Shown here one piece after another: positions 45,839 through 54,296 of a stretch of 64,000 bases of DNA. Position numbers and translations under genes: made by a program. The notes under the pieces are model-generated. The model did not search any database. It saw only the letters and a program-made list of their open reading frames with translations, and was not told where the DNA came from. Where the stretch lies: the NCBI RefSeq assembly GCF_009846745.1, contig NZ_AQPF01000002.1, positions 1 to 64,000 of the forward strand, written 5' to 3'. How positions within the stretch are numbered: position 1 is the stretch's first letter; the number at the start of each line of letters is the position of its first letter. This DNA comes from Alloalcanivorax xiamenensis (GTDB taxonomy: Bacteria > Pseudomonadota > Gammaproteobacteria > Pseudomonadales > Alcanivoracaceae).

Positions 45839-46789
45839 TCAATCCACCCCGGGCCAGAAGGCACGGATGCCGGCGACACCGTAGGCGCCATGTTCACGGG
45901 CGGTGGTCAGATCATCCGGGGACAGCCCACCGAGAGCATAAAACACCAAGGGCCGCACTTCGGTGAGCGCGGCGAAACCGTCCCATCCCAGGGGCACCAC
46001 ATCCGGATGCGTGGCGGTAGCCGCCACCGGCGATACCACCGCCATCGGGATATCCAGCGCCAGAGCCCGCTCCAGGGCGCGACTATCGTGACAAGCGGCG
46101 GAGACCACGCCAGCGAATCCGCCCAGTTCCGCCGCCGACGCGGCCATAAGAGCCCGGCGGCTCAGGTGCAATCCGCTGGCCTCTTCCCGTACCGCCAGCG
46201 CCATATCGTCCCGAATCCAGAAACGCAGCCCCCGCTCGCGGCAGACAGCCGCCAGCCGCGACAGCGACGGCCCCTGGCTCCAGTTCCGCAAATACACGCC
46301 CTGTCGTTGTGGGTCCAGCCGCTCCAGTCCCGTGATCACCGCCTGCTCATCAAGCCCCTCGGGCACCACCACCCATTCCTGGGGTAATCTCAGCGCCAGC
46401 GCCACTGGGCGATTGGCGGCGGGAAAGGCGCGCTCGGTAACATCGGCCAGCGGCACCCACTCCACCGGCTGCCCCTCACGGCCATGGGGCTCGCCGCCGT
46501 AGCGCGACACTTCCCGGAAATGCAGGGTGACTTTCAGATCCGGGTAGCGGTGACGAACGGTCATGAACGGCTCGCACCCGGTCACATCCAACCCGAGCTC
46601 CTCGTGCAATTCCCTGGCCAGGGCAACATCAAGCGCCTCTCCCGGCTCCACCTTGCCACCGGGGAACTCCCACAGCCCGCCCTGATGCTTATGCTCGGGA
46701 CGGCGACTCAGACACAAACGCCCTTCACCGTCGCGGATGATACCCGCGACCACGGTGATTTCCGGAAGAGGCTCATCAGATGCGGACAT
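45839..46789 (-). CDS. Nudix hydrolase fused to a ThiE-like domain
   Basis: A 316-aa two-domain protein. The N-terminal MutT-type Nudix box GGKVEPGEALDVALARELHEELGL (about residues 45-68) hydrolyses oxidised or other nucleotides; the C-terminal half (about 145-316) looks like thiamine phosphate synthase (LRFWIRDDMALAVREE, GLHLS, SAACHD, VFYALGGLSPDD). Such fusions occur beside argJ and secA in Pseudomonas. It lies 2 nt from argJ, so it is cotranscribed. Confidence 0.9.
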   Translation of the reverse strand: MSASDEPLPEITVVAGIIRDGEGRLCLSRRPEHKHQGGLWEFPGGKVEPGEALDVALARELHEELGLDVTGCEPFMTVRHRYPDLKVTLHFREVSRYGGEPHGREGQPVEWVPLADVTERAFPAANRPVALALRLPQEWVVVPEGLDEQAVITGLERLDPQRQGVYLRNWSQGPSLSRLAAVCRERGLRFWIRDDMALAVREEASGLHLSRRALMAASAAELGGFAGVVSAACHDSRALERALALDIPMAVVSPVAATATHPDVVPLGWDGFAALTEVRPLVFYALGGLSPDDLTTAREHGAYGVAGIRAFWPGVD

Positions 46790-46791
46790 GA

Positions 46792-47997
46792 TCAGGTGCG
46801 ATACTCGGCGTTGATTTTCACGTAGTCATAGCTGAAATCACAGGTCCACATTTGCCCCCGGCCCACGCCCGCGGCCAGGTCCACGCGGATGGTGATTTCC
46901 GGACGCGCCATGACCGCGGCGCCCCGTTCTTCGGTGTAGTCGTCGTCGACGCCGCCTTCATTGACGATACGAACATCATCCAACCAGATCGCCACCCGGC
47001 TCACGTCCAGGTCATCGATCGGCGCCCGCCCCACGGCGGCCAGGATACGGCCCCAGTTGGGATCGGAGGCAAACAAGGCGGTTTTGACCAGCGGGGAGTG
47101 GGCAATGGTTTCCGCCACCGCCAGGGCGTCGGCGTCGCTGGCGGCGCCTTCCACTTGAATCTCGACGAACTTGGAGGCCCCTTCGGCGTCGCGGATCAGT
47201 GCCTGGGCCAGTTCCACGAACACCTGCTCCAACGCTTGGAATACCAAGCGGGCAGCCTCGCTGTCCTCCTGCTCGACCGGCGCGGCTCCAGACCGGCCAG
47301 TGGCGATCAGAATGCAGGCGTCATTGGTGGAGGTGTCACCGTCCACGGTGATGCGATTGAATGACGCGTCCGCCAGTTCGCGCACCCAGCGATTCAGCAG
47401 CGGCTGGGCCACTTCCGCGTCGGTGGCGATGAAACCCAGCATGGTGGCCATGTTCGGCTTGATCATGCCGGCGCCTTTGGCGATGCCGGTGATGTTCACC
47501 GGCGCGCCGTCCAGCTCGAGGCGGCGGCTGGCCACTTTCGGCACCGTGTCGGTGGTCATGATGCCCTCGGCGGCACTCCCCCAACCGTGCTCATCCAGGG
47601 TTTCCAGTGCCACCGGCAAACCATTTTCAAACGGTTCCATGGCAAAGGGCGCGCCAATAACCCCCGTGGAAAACGGCAATACTTCCGCTGGATGGCATAG
47701 CGCCAGCTCCGACAGCAATACACAGGTTTCCTCACACAGCGCCAGCCCCTTGTCGCCGGTGCCGGCATTGGCATAGCCGGTGTTGATCATCAGATAGCGA
47801 GGCGCCTTTTCCGTCAGGTTACGGCGCGCCACCTGAACCGGCGCGGCCTGGAAGCGGTTACGGGTGAACACACCGGCGGCGCGGCTGCGCTCCGCCAGTT
47901 CAATCACCACCAGGTCCTTACGTTGGGCTTTTTTGATGCCCGCCTCCACTGCGGCCAGGCGCACGCCTGCCACCGGAAACCACTGCGACTGCGTCAT
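46792..47997 (-). CDS. argJ: Glutamate N-acetyltransferase / ornithine acetyltransferase ArgJ
   Basis: A 401-aa bifunctional enzyme of arginine synthesis. ATG 47997 is preferred over 48021 because GAAGGA sits just before it. The self-cleavage site is in KGAGMIKPNMATMLGFIATDA, with Thr as the new nucleophile. The C-terminal GRILAAVGRAP and EYRT end are family features. It is in the secA-argJ-Nudix block and is followed by the Nudix gene. Confidence 0.95.
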   Translation of the reverse strand: MTQSQWFPVAGVRLAAVEAGIKKAQRKDLVVIELAERSRAAGVFTRNRFQAAPVQVARRNLTEKAPRYLMINTGYANAGTGDKGLALCEETCVLLSELALCHPAEVLPFSTGVIGAPFAMEPFENGLPVALETLDEHGWGSAAEGIMTTDTVPKVASRRLELDGAPVNITGIAKGAGMIKPNMATMLGFIATDAEVAQPLLNRWVRELADASFNRITVDGDTSTNDACILIATGRSGAAPVEQEDSEAARLVFQALEQVFVELAQALIRDAEGASKFVEIQVEGAASDADALAVAETIAHSPLVKTALFASDPNWGRILAAVGRAPIDDLDVSRVAIWLDDVRIVNEGGVDDDYTEERGAAVMARPEITIRVDLAAGVGRGQMWTCDFSYDYVKINAEYRT

Positions 47998-48064
47998 GTT
48001 CGATCCTTCACCAAGGGTCATGGAATGATTCGGGCTACCTGTTCGCGGCCCTGATTAATAGCAT

Positions 48065-48129
48065 GGCCTTTCCGGGCCAAGGGGGGCAAGGGCCCCGAAC
48101 GCGGGGTTGGCTAAGGGAGCGGAAAGGCC
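48065..48129. other. Large nested hairpin between secA and argJ
   Basis: GGCCTTTCCG (48065-48074) pairs with CGGAAAGGCC (48120-48129); inside it CCCCG pairs with CGGGG around AACG. It lies 68 nt upstream of argJ on the same strand, in the 379-bp secA-argJ spacer, which also holds a REP pair and a GCGTG array. It may act as an attenuator or processing site. Confidence 0.5.
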
Positions 48130-48231
48130 CGCGGGAACCATTGCTGTCCCACAAATATGGTTCTGACGTTTGACCGCGGAATCCATGGCTGTGGCCAGTC
48201 TATTGGTCTTGGAGATATGAAATCGCGCTGT

Positions 48232-48302
48232 ATTCGCTGTCAAGACCGCTTCCCACAGAGGAAGCTACGGCGCCGCTGTGGGAAGCGGTCTTGACAGCGA
48301 AT
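48232..48302. repeat. REP-like inverted pair
   Basis: Units 48232-48258 (ATTCGCTGTCAAGACCGC...CACAG) and 48276-48302 are exact inverted copies of 27 nt. The stem sequence (AAGACCGC) differs from other REP copies while the ends match. The unit is followed directly by a GCGTG array. Confidence 0.9.
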
Positions 48303-48304
48303 CA

Positions 48305-48332
48305 GCGTGTAGGCGTGCCAGCGTGTTGCGTG
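48305..48332. repeat. GCGTG pentamer array (4 copies)
   Basis: GCGTG at 48305, 48313, 48321 and 48328, separated by 3, 3 and 2 nt, directly after the GCGAAT end of a REP unit and 45 nt beyond the secA stop. Confidence 0.8.
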
Positions 48333-48376
48333 TAAACCGCCTGTTCCACATCTGTGGGACACTAGTGCCGCGGGGA

Positions 48377-51109
48377 CTAGCTTTCCAGGCGGCCGCAGCA
48401 GTGCTTGTACTTTTTGCCGGAACCGCAAATACAGGGTTCATTGCGCCCCACCTTGCGGCCTTCGCGCACCACCGGCTGGGCCACCTGCGGCGGCCCCTGG
48501 GTCTGAACACCGTCGCCGGACGCGGTGGGAGCGGCCATCTGCTCCTGTTGCGCCTTCATCCGCTCCGCCTGTATCCGGGCCTCTTCCTGGCGCTGAGCTT
48601 CCAGCCGTTCCACTTCGTCGTCGCGTCGCACCTCGAAATTATGCAGTACGCGAATCAGCTCGTGCTGGATCTGGTTCAGCATGGCCTGGAACAGCTCGAA
48701 GGCTTCCTTCTTGTATTCCTGTTTCGGGTTCTTCTGCGCGTAACCACGCAGATGGATGCCCTGACGCAGATGATCCATGCTGGCCAGGTGCTCTTTCCAA
48801 TGGCGGTCCAGGATCTGCAGCATCAGGTGTTTTTCGATCTGCCGCAGCGTTTCCTCACCGACCTCCTGCTCCTTGCGGCGGTATTCCTCTTCCATGGTCT
48901 CGATGACCTTTTCCACCACCCCGTCGATGTGCAGTCCGGTGTCTTCACTCAGCCATTGGCTTACCGGCGCCCGACAGCTGTACTCCGTCGCCAGGGCGCG
49001 CTCCAGTCCGTCCACGTCCCACTGGTCTTCCACCGAGCCCGGCGGCATGTAGGCGTGAACTTCATCCGGCATCACGTCACGGCGGATACTTTCGATGGAA
49101 GATGACAAACTGTCGGATTCCAGAATCTGCTCACGCTGACTGTACACCACACGGCGCTGGTCATTGGCCACGTTATCGTATTCGAGCAGGTTCTTGCGGA
49201 TATCGAAGTTGCGTGCTTCCACCTTGCGCTGGGCATTCTCGATGGCCCGCGTCACCCAGCGGTGTTCAATGGCTTCACCGTCCTTCAGGCCCAGAGAACG
49301 CATCATGTTGCGCACCCGGTCGGAGGCGAAGATACGCATCAGGTCGTCTTCCATGGACAGGAAAAAGCGGGTGTAACCCGGATCGCCCTGCCGGCCGGCA
49401 CGGCCTCGCAGCTGGTTGTCGATACGGCGGGATTCGTGCCGCTCGGAGCCGATAATGTGCAGGCCGCCGGCCTCCAGCACCCTGGCGTGGTTGTCCCGCC
49501 ATTCGTCGCGAATCTTCCGTGCTTCCGCGCCATCCGGATCATCAAGATGCTTGATCTGCTCCTCCGGGTTACCGCCAAGTACGATATCGGTCCCCCGGCC
49601 GGCCATGTTGGTGGCGATGGTCACGGTGCCCGGGCGCCCGGCCTGGGCAATGATCTGGGCTTCACGCTCGTGCTGCTTGGCGTTGAGCACCTGGTGTTTG
49701 ATCTTGTCCTGGTTGAGGCGATGGGAGAGATATTCGGAGGCCTCGATGGTGGCGGTACCCACCAGCACCGGCGCCCCTTTTTCGACGCACTGTTTGACCT
49801 CGTCGACAATCGCTTCGAATTTTTCCTTCAGTGTCAGATAGACCAGATCGTTGGCATCGATCCGCGCCATCGGACGGTTGGTGGGCACCACCACCACATC
49901 CATGCCGTAGATCTGACGAAACTCCACCGCCTCGGTGTCGGCGGTACCGGTCATGCCAGAGAGCTTGTCGTACAGACGGAAGTAATTCTGGAAGGTCGTG
50001 GAGGCAAGCGTCTGGTTTTCCTGCTGAATACGAACGCCTTCCTTCGCCTCCACCGCCTGGTGCAGGCCATCGGACCAGCGGCGCCCCGGCATGGTCCGGC
50101 CGGTATGTTCATCGACGATAACAATCTGATCGTTCTGGACCACGTACTCCCGGTCCCGGTGGAACAAGGCGTGAGCCTTGAGAGCCGCGTGCACGTGATG
50201 GAGCAGCGTCAGGTTATGGGCCGCGTACAGGCTCTCTCCCTGCTCCAGCAGATCGTTGTCCACCAGCAGGGACTCGATCAGTTGGTGACCTTCCTCCGTC
50301 AGTTCCACCTGCCGCTGTTTCTCGTCGATCACATAGTGACCGGTTTCATCCCCCTCTTCCGGCTGCGGCTGAAGCCGCGGCATCAGCAGATTGACCTGCC
50401 GATACAATTCGGAGGAGTCGGAAGCGGGACCGGATATGATCAGTGGGGTACGAGCTTCGTCGATAAGAATGGAGTCCACCTCATCAACGATGGCGAAGTT
50501 GAGCTTGCGTTGCACCCGGTCTTCCAGCCGGAAGGCCATGTTGTCACGCAGATAGTCGAAGCCGTATTCGTTGTTGGTACCGTAAATGATGTCGGAACCA
50601 TAGGCCTCACGCTTTTCCGGCGCCGGCTGCTGGGAGTAGATGATGCCTACGGAGAGACCGAGAAATTCGTACAGGGGACGCATCCAGTTGGCGTCCCGCT
50701 CGGCCAGGTATTCGTTCACGGTCACCACATGCACGCCCAGACCGGACAGCGCATTGAGATAGGCCGGCAAGGTCGCGGTGAGGGTTTTACCTTCACCGGT
50801 GCGCATCTCGGCGATACGCCCCTCGTGCAACGCGATCCCGCCCAGCAACTGCACGTCGAAATGGCGCATCCCCATGATGCGGGTAGCGGCCTCGCGGACC
50901 ACGGCGAACGCTTCCGGCAACAGTTCATCCAGCGTCTTGCCCTCGGCGAACGCGGATCTCAATTCGCCGGTCTTGGCTTTCAGCGCTTCGTCATCCAGTT
51001 TGGCCATGTCGTCACCAAGCGCGTTGATCGCCGTGACCAGGCGGCTCATACGCTTGAGTTCACGGTCATTTTTGGTGCCGAAGACTTTCTTTGCGATGGA
51101 AGACAGCAT
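48377..51109 (-). CDS. secA: Protein translocase ATPase SecA
   Basis: A 910-aa motor that pushes preproteins through SecYEG. ATG 51109 gives the normal N-terminus (LSSIAKKVFGTKNDRELK); the open frame extends slightly upstream. Walker A-like MRTGEGKTLTA, DEVDSILIDEARTPL, MAGRGTDIVLGGNPEE and the C-terminal zinc region CICGSGKKYKHCC are present. It lies in the conserved lpxC-M23-secA-argJ block. Confidence 0.98.
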   Translation of the reverse strand: MLSSIAKKVFGTKNDRELKRMSRLVTAINALGDDMAKLDDEALKAKTGELRSAFAEGKTLDELLPEAFAVVREAATRIMGMRHFDVQLLGGIALHEGRIAEMRTGEGKTLTATLPAYLNALSGLGVHVVTVNEYLAERDANWMRPLYEFLGLSVGIIYSQQPAPEKREAYGSDIIYGTNNEYGFDYLRDNMAFRLEDRVQRKLNFAIVDEVDSILIDEARTPLIISGPASDSSELYRQVNLLMPRLQPQPEEGDETGHYVIDEKQRQVELTEEGHQLIESLLVDNDLLEQGESLYAAHNLTLLHHVHAALKAHALFHRDREYVVQNDQIVIVDEHTGRTMPGRRWSDGLHQAVEAKEGVRIQQENQTLASTTFQNYFRLYDKLSGMTGTADTEAVEFRQIYGMDVVVVPTNRPMARIDANDLVYLTLKEKFEAIVDEVKQCVEKGAPVLVGTATIEASEYLSHRLNQDKIKHQVLNAKQHEREAQIIAQAGRPGTVTIATNMAGRGTDIVLGGNPEEQIKHLDDPDGAEARKIRDEWRDNHARVLEAGGLHIIGSERHESRRIDNQLRGRAGRQGDPGYTRFFLSMEDDLMRIFASDRVRNMMRSLGLKDGEAIEHRWVTRAIENAQRKVEARNFDIRKNLLEYDNVANDQRRVVYSQREQILESDSLSSSIESIRRDVMPDEVHAYMPPGSVEDQWDVDGLERALATEYSCRAPVSQWLSEDTGLHIDGVVEKVIETMEEEYRRKEQEVGEETLRQIEKHLMLQILDRHWKEHLASMDHLRQGIHLRGYAQKNPKQEYKKEAFELFQAMLNQIQHELIRVLHNFEVRRDDEVERLEAQRQEEARIQAERMKAQQEQMAAPTASGDGVQTQGPPQVAQPVVREGRKVGRNEPCICGSGKKYKHCCGRLES

Positions 51110-51305
51110 GAAACGTCCGTTTTTTCTCAATGGGTGGAGCAGAGCGCCCCGCGCTAAGGAGGGATCATTCTACTCACGAGATTGGGTAGGGGCGACCATA
51201 ATTCAAGCCTTGGGCGGAGGAATCAAGACCCGGCTGACGGTCCCCGGTCAATGAGGGTGCTTGACAGCACCCCGCTCCGCCCCGCCTCCCGCCAGGGATG
51301 GCGGG

Positions 51306-52232
51306 CTAGCGGCGTACCCGGGCGATATAGGGGGAGGGATCCACCTGCTGGCCGTTCTTCAGCACTTCGTAGTGCACGTGAGGGCCGGTGGAACGACCAC
51401 TGCTGCCAACGATGGCGACGGTATCGCCGGTGCGCACGATATCCCCCACTTCCACGGTGACGCTCTTGGCGTGGGCATAACGGGAGCTGATACCGTTGCC
51501 GTGGTTGATTTCCACTAACTGACCGTAGCCGGTTTTCCTGCCCGCGTAGGTAACGACGCCGGAGGCGGTGGCGATAATCGGCGACCCGTCCCGGGCGGCG
51601 AAATCCACCCCTTTGTGCCAGGCCACCCGACCGCTGAACGGATCGGTGCGGCGGCCATACCGGCTGGACATCCAGCCATGCGGGATCGGCCGGCCGGACA
51701 GGAAGGTTTCATCCTTGAGCTGGCGGTTTGCCAGCAGCTTTTCCAGAATGTCCAACTGCTGCTCGCGCCGCTGCAGGGCGGTGGTCACCCGCTCCAGTTC
51801 CTGCATGAACGACGGCGGCGTGAAGCTGCTGCTGCCCTCCACTTCCGGACCACCAATGGCCGGGGCGCTGCTGAAATCGAACTCCTGGCCGTCGATGCCG
51901 GCCACGTCCACCAAACGCTCTCCGAGGGCATCCAGACGCACCAGCCGGGCTTCAGTGTCCGCCAGTTGCAGGGTCAGGGCTCGGAACTGTTCAGCGCTGA
52001 GCCGGGACAGGTCCGCCACTTCACGCTTCTGCTCGTTGAGTTCGTGCTGGAACCGCTCGGCCACCGCTTCGGTGTAGGCTGGTGGCGCCAGTTTGTAGTT
52101 CAGCCAGTAGGCGCCGGTACCCAAGGCCACCGGCAGCGCGATCATGACCGAAAGCGCCAGATACAGCCAATATCGGGATAACTGCACCGATCGGGCATGG
52201 CCGCCCTTGCTGTTAAGCCATATGATGTTCAT
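51306..52232 (-). CDS. M23-family LytM-type peptidoglycan peptidase
   Basis: A 308-aa envelope protein with an N-terminal transmembrane helix (WLYLALSVMIALPVALGTGAYWL), a coiled-coil region and a C-terminal M23 domain with the zinc motifs HKGVDF and GPHVHYEV. It is expected to be an active endopeptidase or a LytM regulator of cell-wall amidases. It is the equivalent of the M23 gene found between lpxC and secA in Pseudomonas. It is divergent from dciA. Confidence 0.93.
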   Translation of the reverse strand: MNIIWLNSKGGHARSVQLSRYWLYLALSVMIALPVALGTGAYWLNYKLAPPAYTEAVAERFQHELNEQKREVADLSRLSAEQFRALTLQLADTEARLVRLDALGERLVDVAGIDGQEFDFSSAPAIGGPEVEGSSSFTPPSFMQELERVTTALQRREQQLDILEKLLANRQLKDETFLSGRPIPHGWMSSRYGRRTDPFSGRVAWHKGVDFAARDGSPIIATASGVVTYAGRKTGYGQLVEINHGNGISSRYAHAKSVTVEVGDIVRTGDTVAIVGSSGRSTGPHVHYEVLKNGQQVDPSPYIARVRR

Positions 52233-52468
52233 GAGTGTGGAAACACCCCTTCCAAAAAGTCTTCAGGCCAACGGTCCGAGGGCCCGCGGAATATCCATTC
52301 ATAAATGACAATGCCGGTGGTGCCGGGCGGCACCGTCCCCGTTGGTCTCTCCGGTTTCTTTACTGCCACCCGACCGGTCAGGGTCTGGCGGTGATTCGAT
52401 GAGCCCGGAGTAGCTGGCGGGAGACTTATCGTTTTTTTACAATTAGCCGGGTAGTGTAAGGAAATACC

Positions 52469-52939
52469 ATGGCCAATACAAACCGGCCCCAAAACCTCGG
52501 GGCGCTGCTCAAACGCCATCCCAGACTGGGACGGCTGGCGGCCAATGCCCGCGCACAACCCGCCCCTTCTCAGGACAGGGACCCGCGGGCGTGCCTGCCG
52601 CCCGCGCTGCGTGACCGGGTCATGCTGGTGGAAGAATCGCAACGCTGGCTGGCACTGGTGGAAAACAGCACCACCGCTCAGCTTCTGCGCTTCCATCTGC
52701 CCCGGCTGCAGCGAGCCCTGGCCGGTGCCGCCAGCGTCAAGATCGTGGTCACCGGCCGGCGCCAGTTGGACAGCGGTCCTGACACAAGCCGCTCCCCCCT
52801 TGATAAAGGCAAATATCATGCCATGGGACCGGTTCTGGATGCGGAAAGTGCGGCTCATATTGCTCGCGCGGCGCGGGACATGGACGATCCAGGTCTGAGT
52901 GAAGCCCTGGCCCGACTGGCCAGCCGGGTCAAAAAGTGA
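52469..52939 (+). CDS. dciA: DciA (DUF721) replicative helicase loader
   Basis: A 156-aa protein with a DUF721 domain (about residues 20-95; RDRVMLVEESQRWLALVENSTTAQLLRFHLPRLQ) and a variable charged C-terminus. DciA loads the replicative helicase DnaB in bacteria that lack DnaC. It sits between the M23 gene and lpxC as in Pseudomonas, but faces the opposite way. Confidence 0.85.
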   Translation: MANTNRPQNLGALLKRHPRLGRLAANARAQPAPSQDRDPRACLPPALRDRVMLVEESQRWLALVENSTTAQLLRFHLPRLQRALAGAASVKIVVTGRRQLDSGPDTSRSPLDKGKYHAMGPVLDAESAAHIARAARDMDDPGLSEALARLASRVKK

Positions 52940-52990
52940 CGGGATAAGTCATCTGAAAAGCCAGAAGCGAGGCGCGCGGTGATTCGCTAA

Positions 52991-53018
52991 CACGCATACA
53001 CGCAACACGCTTGCACGC
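52991..53018. repeat. CACGC pentamer array (4 copies, = GCGTG on minus)
   Basis: CACGC at 52991, 52999, 53006 and 53014, spaced 3, 2 and 3 nt, next to GATTCGCT, a REP-like end. It lies in the 286-bp spacer between dciA and lpxC. Confidence 0.8.
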
Positions 53019-53225
53019 CAATCCCGGTTTACCGGGACTACCGAGCCGCCGAAGGCGCGGGTCATGAGCCTCAACGGCTCTTTTGATGCGTTGCAGGGCA
53101 CCATGGAATCGCCGGCAAGCGCCATGCGGCCATCTCTGGATTCATCAGGAAAGAACAATAAACAAAGCATGAGTGCCCACCCCGGCCGCGGGAGGGTGGC
53201 CAGGGTGGACCGGGGAAGCGCACCG

Positions 53226-54140
53226 TTATTCGGCGGTGGCCAAAGGTCCGGCGTAGGAGATCGGTGCCGCGTCGGCGTCCTCGAATGTCACCACTTCGTA
53301 GGCGTCCGGCTGGCTCAGCAGTTCGCGCAGCAGGGCGTTGTTCAAAGCGTGACCGGACTTGTGACCGACAAATTCGCCAATCAGACTGTAGCCCAACTGA
53401 TACAGGTCGCCGATGGCGTCCAGCATCTTGTGCTTCACGAATTCGTCGTCGTAACGCAGACCATCCTCATTAAGGATGCGGTATTCGTCCACTACGATGG
53501 CATTGTCGACACTGCCGCCCAACGCCAGGTTCTGGCTACGCAGGAACTCGATATCACGCATGAACCCGAAGGTCCGGGCGCGCGCCACTTCCTTCACGAA
53601 CGATGTCGTGGAGAAATCGATGCTCGCCAGCTGATCGCGTTCCTCGAAGACCGGGTGGTCGAATTCGATCGAGAAAGTCACCTTGAACCCGTCAAAAGGC
53701 ACGAAAGTAGCGACCTTGTCGCCTTCTTTCACCGTCACCTTCTTCTTGATCCGGATGAACTTCTTCGCCGCCTCCTGCTCACGGATACCCGCGGACTGCA
53801 GCAGAAACACGAAGGGCCCGGCACTGCCATCCATGATCGGGACTTCCGGCGCCGACAACTCCACATAGGCGTTATCGACCCCCAGCCCTGCCATGGCGGA
53901 GAGTAAATGCTCGACCGTGCCCACCTTGACGCCATTCCGCACCAGGGTCGTGGACAAGGTGGTTTCCCCAACATTGTGGGCACCCGCCTTGATCTCCACC
54001 ACCGGATCCAGATCCACGCGGCGGAACACGATGCCAGTGTCCACCGGCGCCGGACGTACCGTCAGGTAGACTTTCTCACCGGTATGCAACCCTACGCCGG
54101 TGGCGCGGATTACGTTTTTGAGTGTTCGTTGTCTGATCAT
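53226..54140 (-). CDS. lpxC: UDP-3-O-acyl-N-acetylglucosamine deacetylase LpxC
   Basis: A 304-aa zinc deacetylase for the first committed step of lipid A synthesis. It has VGTVEHLLSAMAG (first zinc His), VKHKMLDAIGDLYQLG (second zinc His and Asp) and GHKSGHALNNALL (catalytic His). Length is standard. It is downstream of ftsZ on the same strand with a 137-bp spacer that may contain its own promoter. Confidence 0.98.
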   Translation of the reverse strand: MIRQRTLKNVIRATGVGLHTGEKVYLTVRPAPVDTGIVFRRVDLDPVVEIKAGAHNVGETTLSTTLVRNGVKVGTVEHLLSAMAGLGVDNAYVELSAPEVPIMDGSAGPFVFLLQSAGIREQEAAKKFIRIKKKVTVKEGDKVATFVPFDGFKVTFSIEFDHPVFEERDQLASIDFSTTSFVKEVARARTFGFMRDIEFLRSQNLALGGSVDNAIVVDEYRILNEDGLRYDDEFVKHKMLDAIGDLYQLGYSLIGEFVGHKSGHALNNALLRELLSQPDAYEVVTFEDADAAPISYAGPLATAE

Positions 54141-54161
54141 CGATCCGTCACAAAGCTACCG

Positions 54162-54183
54162 GTATCCTGAAAAATAAGGATAC
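54162..54183 (-). promoter_or_regulatory. 5'-leader hairpin of lpxC
   Basis: GTATCCT pairs with AGGATAC around an 8-nt A/T-rich loop, 22-43 nt before the lpxC ATG. It could modulate lpxC expression; a TATACT-like -10 box lies upstream. Confidence 0.4.
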
Positions 54184-54271
54184 TGCCATCCTCGAAGCGT
54201 TATAAGAGGATAAGTATACCCAAAATCCTCTTACCGCACCATTGACCGTGCCTATCGCGCCGTTAGCCGCG

Positions 54272-54296
54272 CCGCCGTCAGTCGGCCTGACGGCGG
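54272..54296. other. Hairpin spanning the ftsZ stop codon
   Basis: CCGCCGTCAG pairs with CTGACGGCGG around 5 nt, covering the last ftsZ codons and its TGA (54278). No T tract follows, so it is not a typical terminator. Confidence 0.55.

Noticed and set aside
49262..51157. A 631-codon open frame on the plus strand opposite secA.
   Set aside because: Antisense shadow of secA with no domain and no ribosome site.
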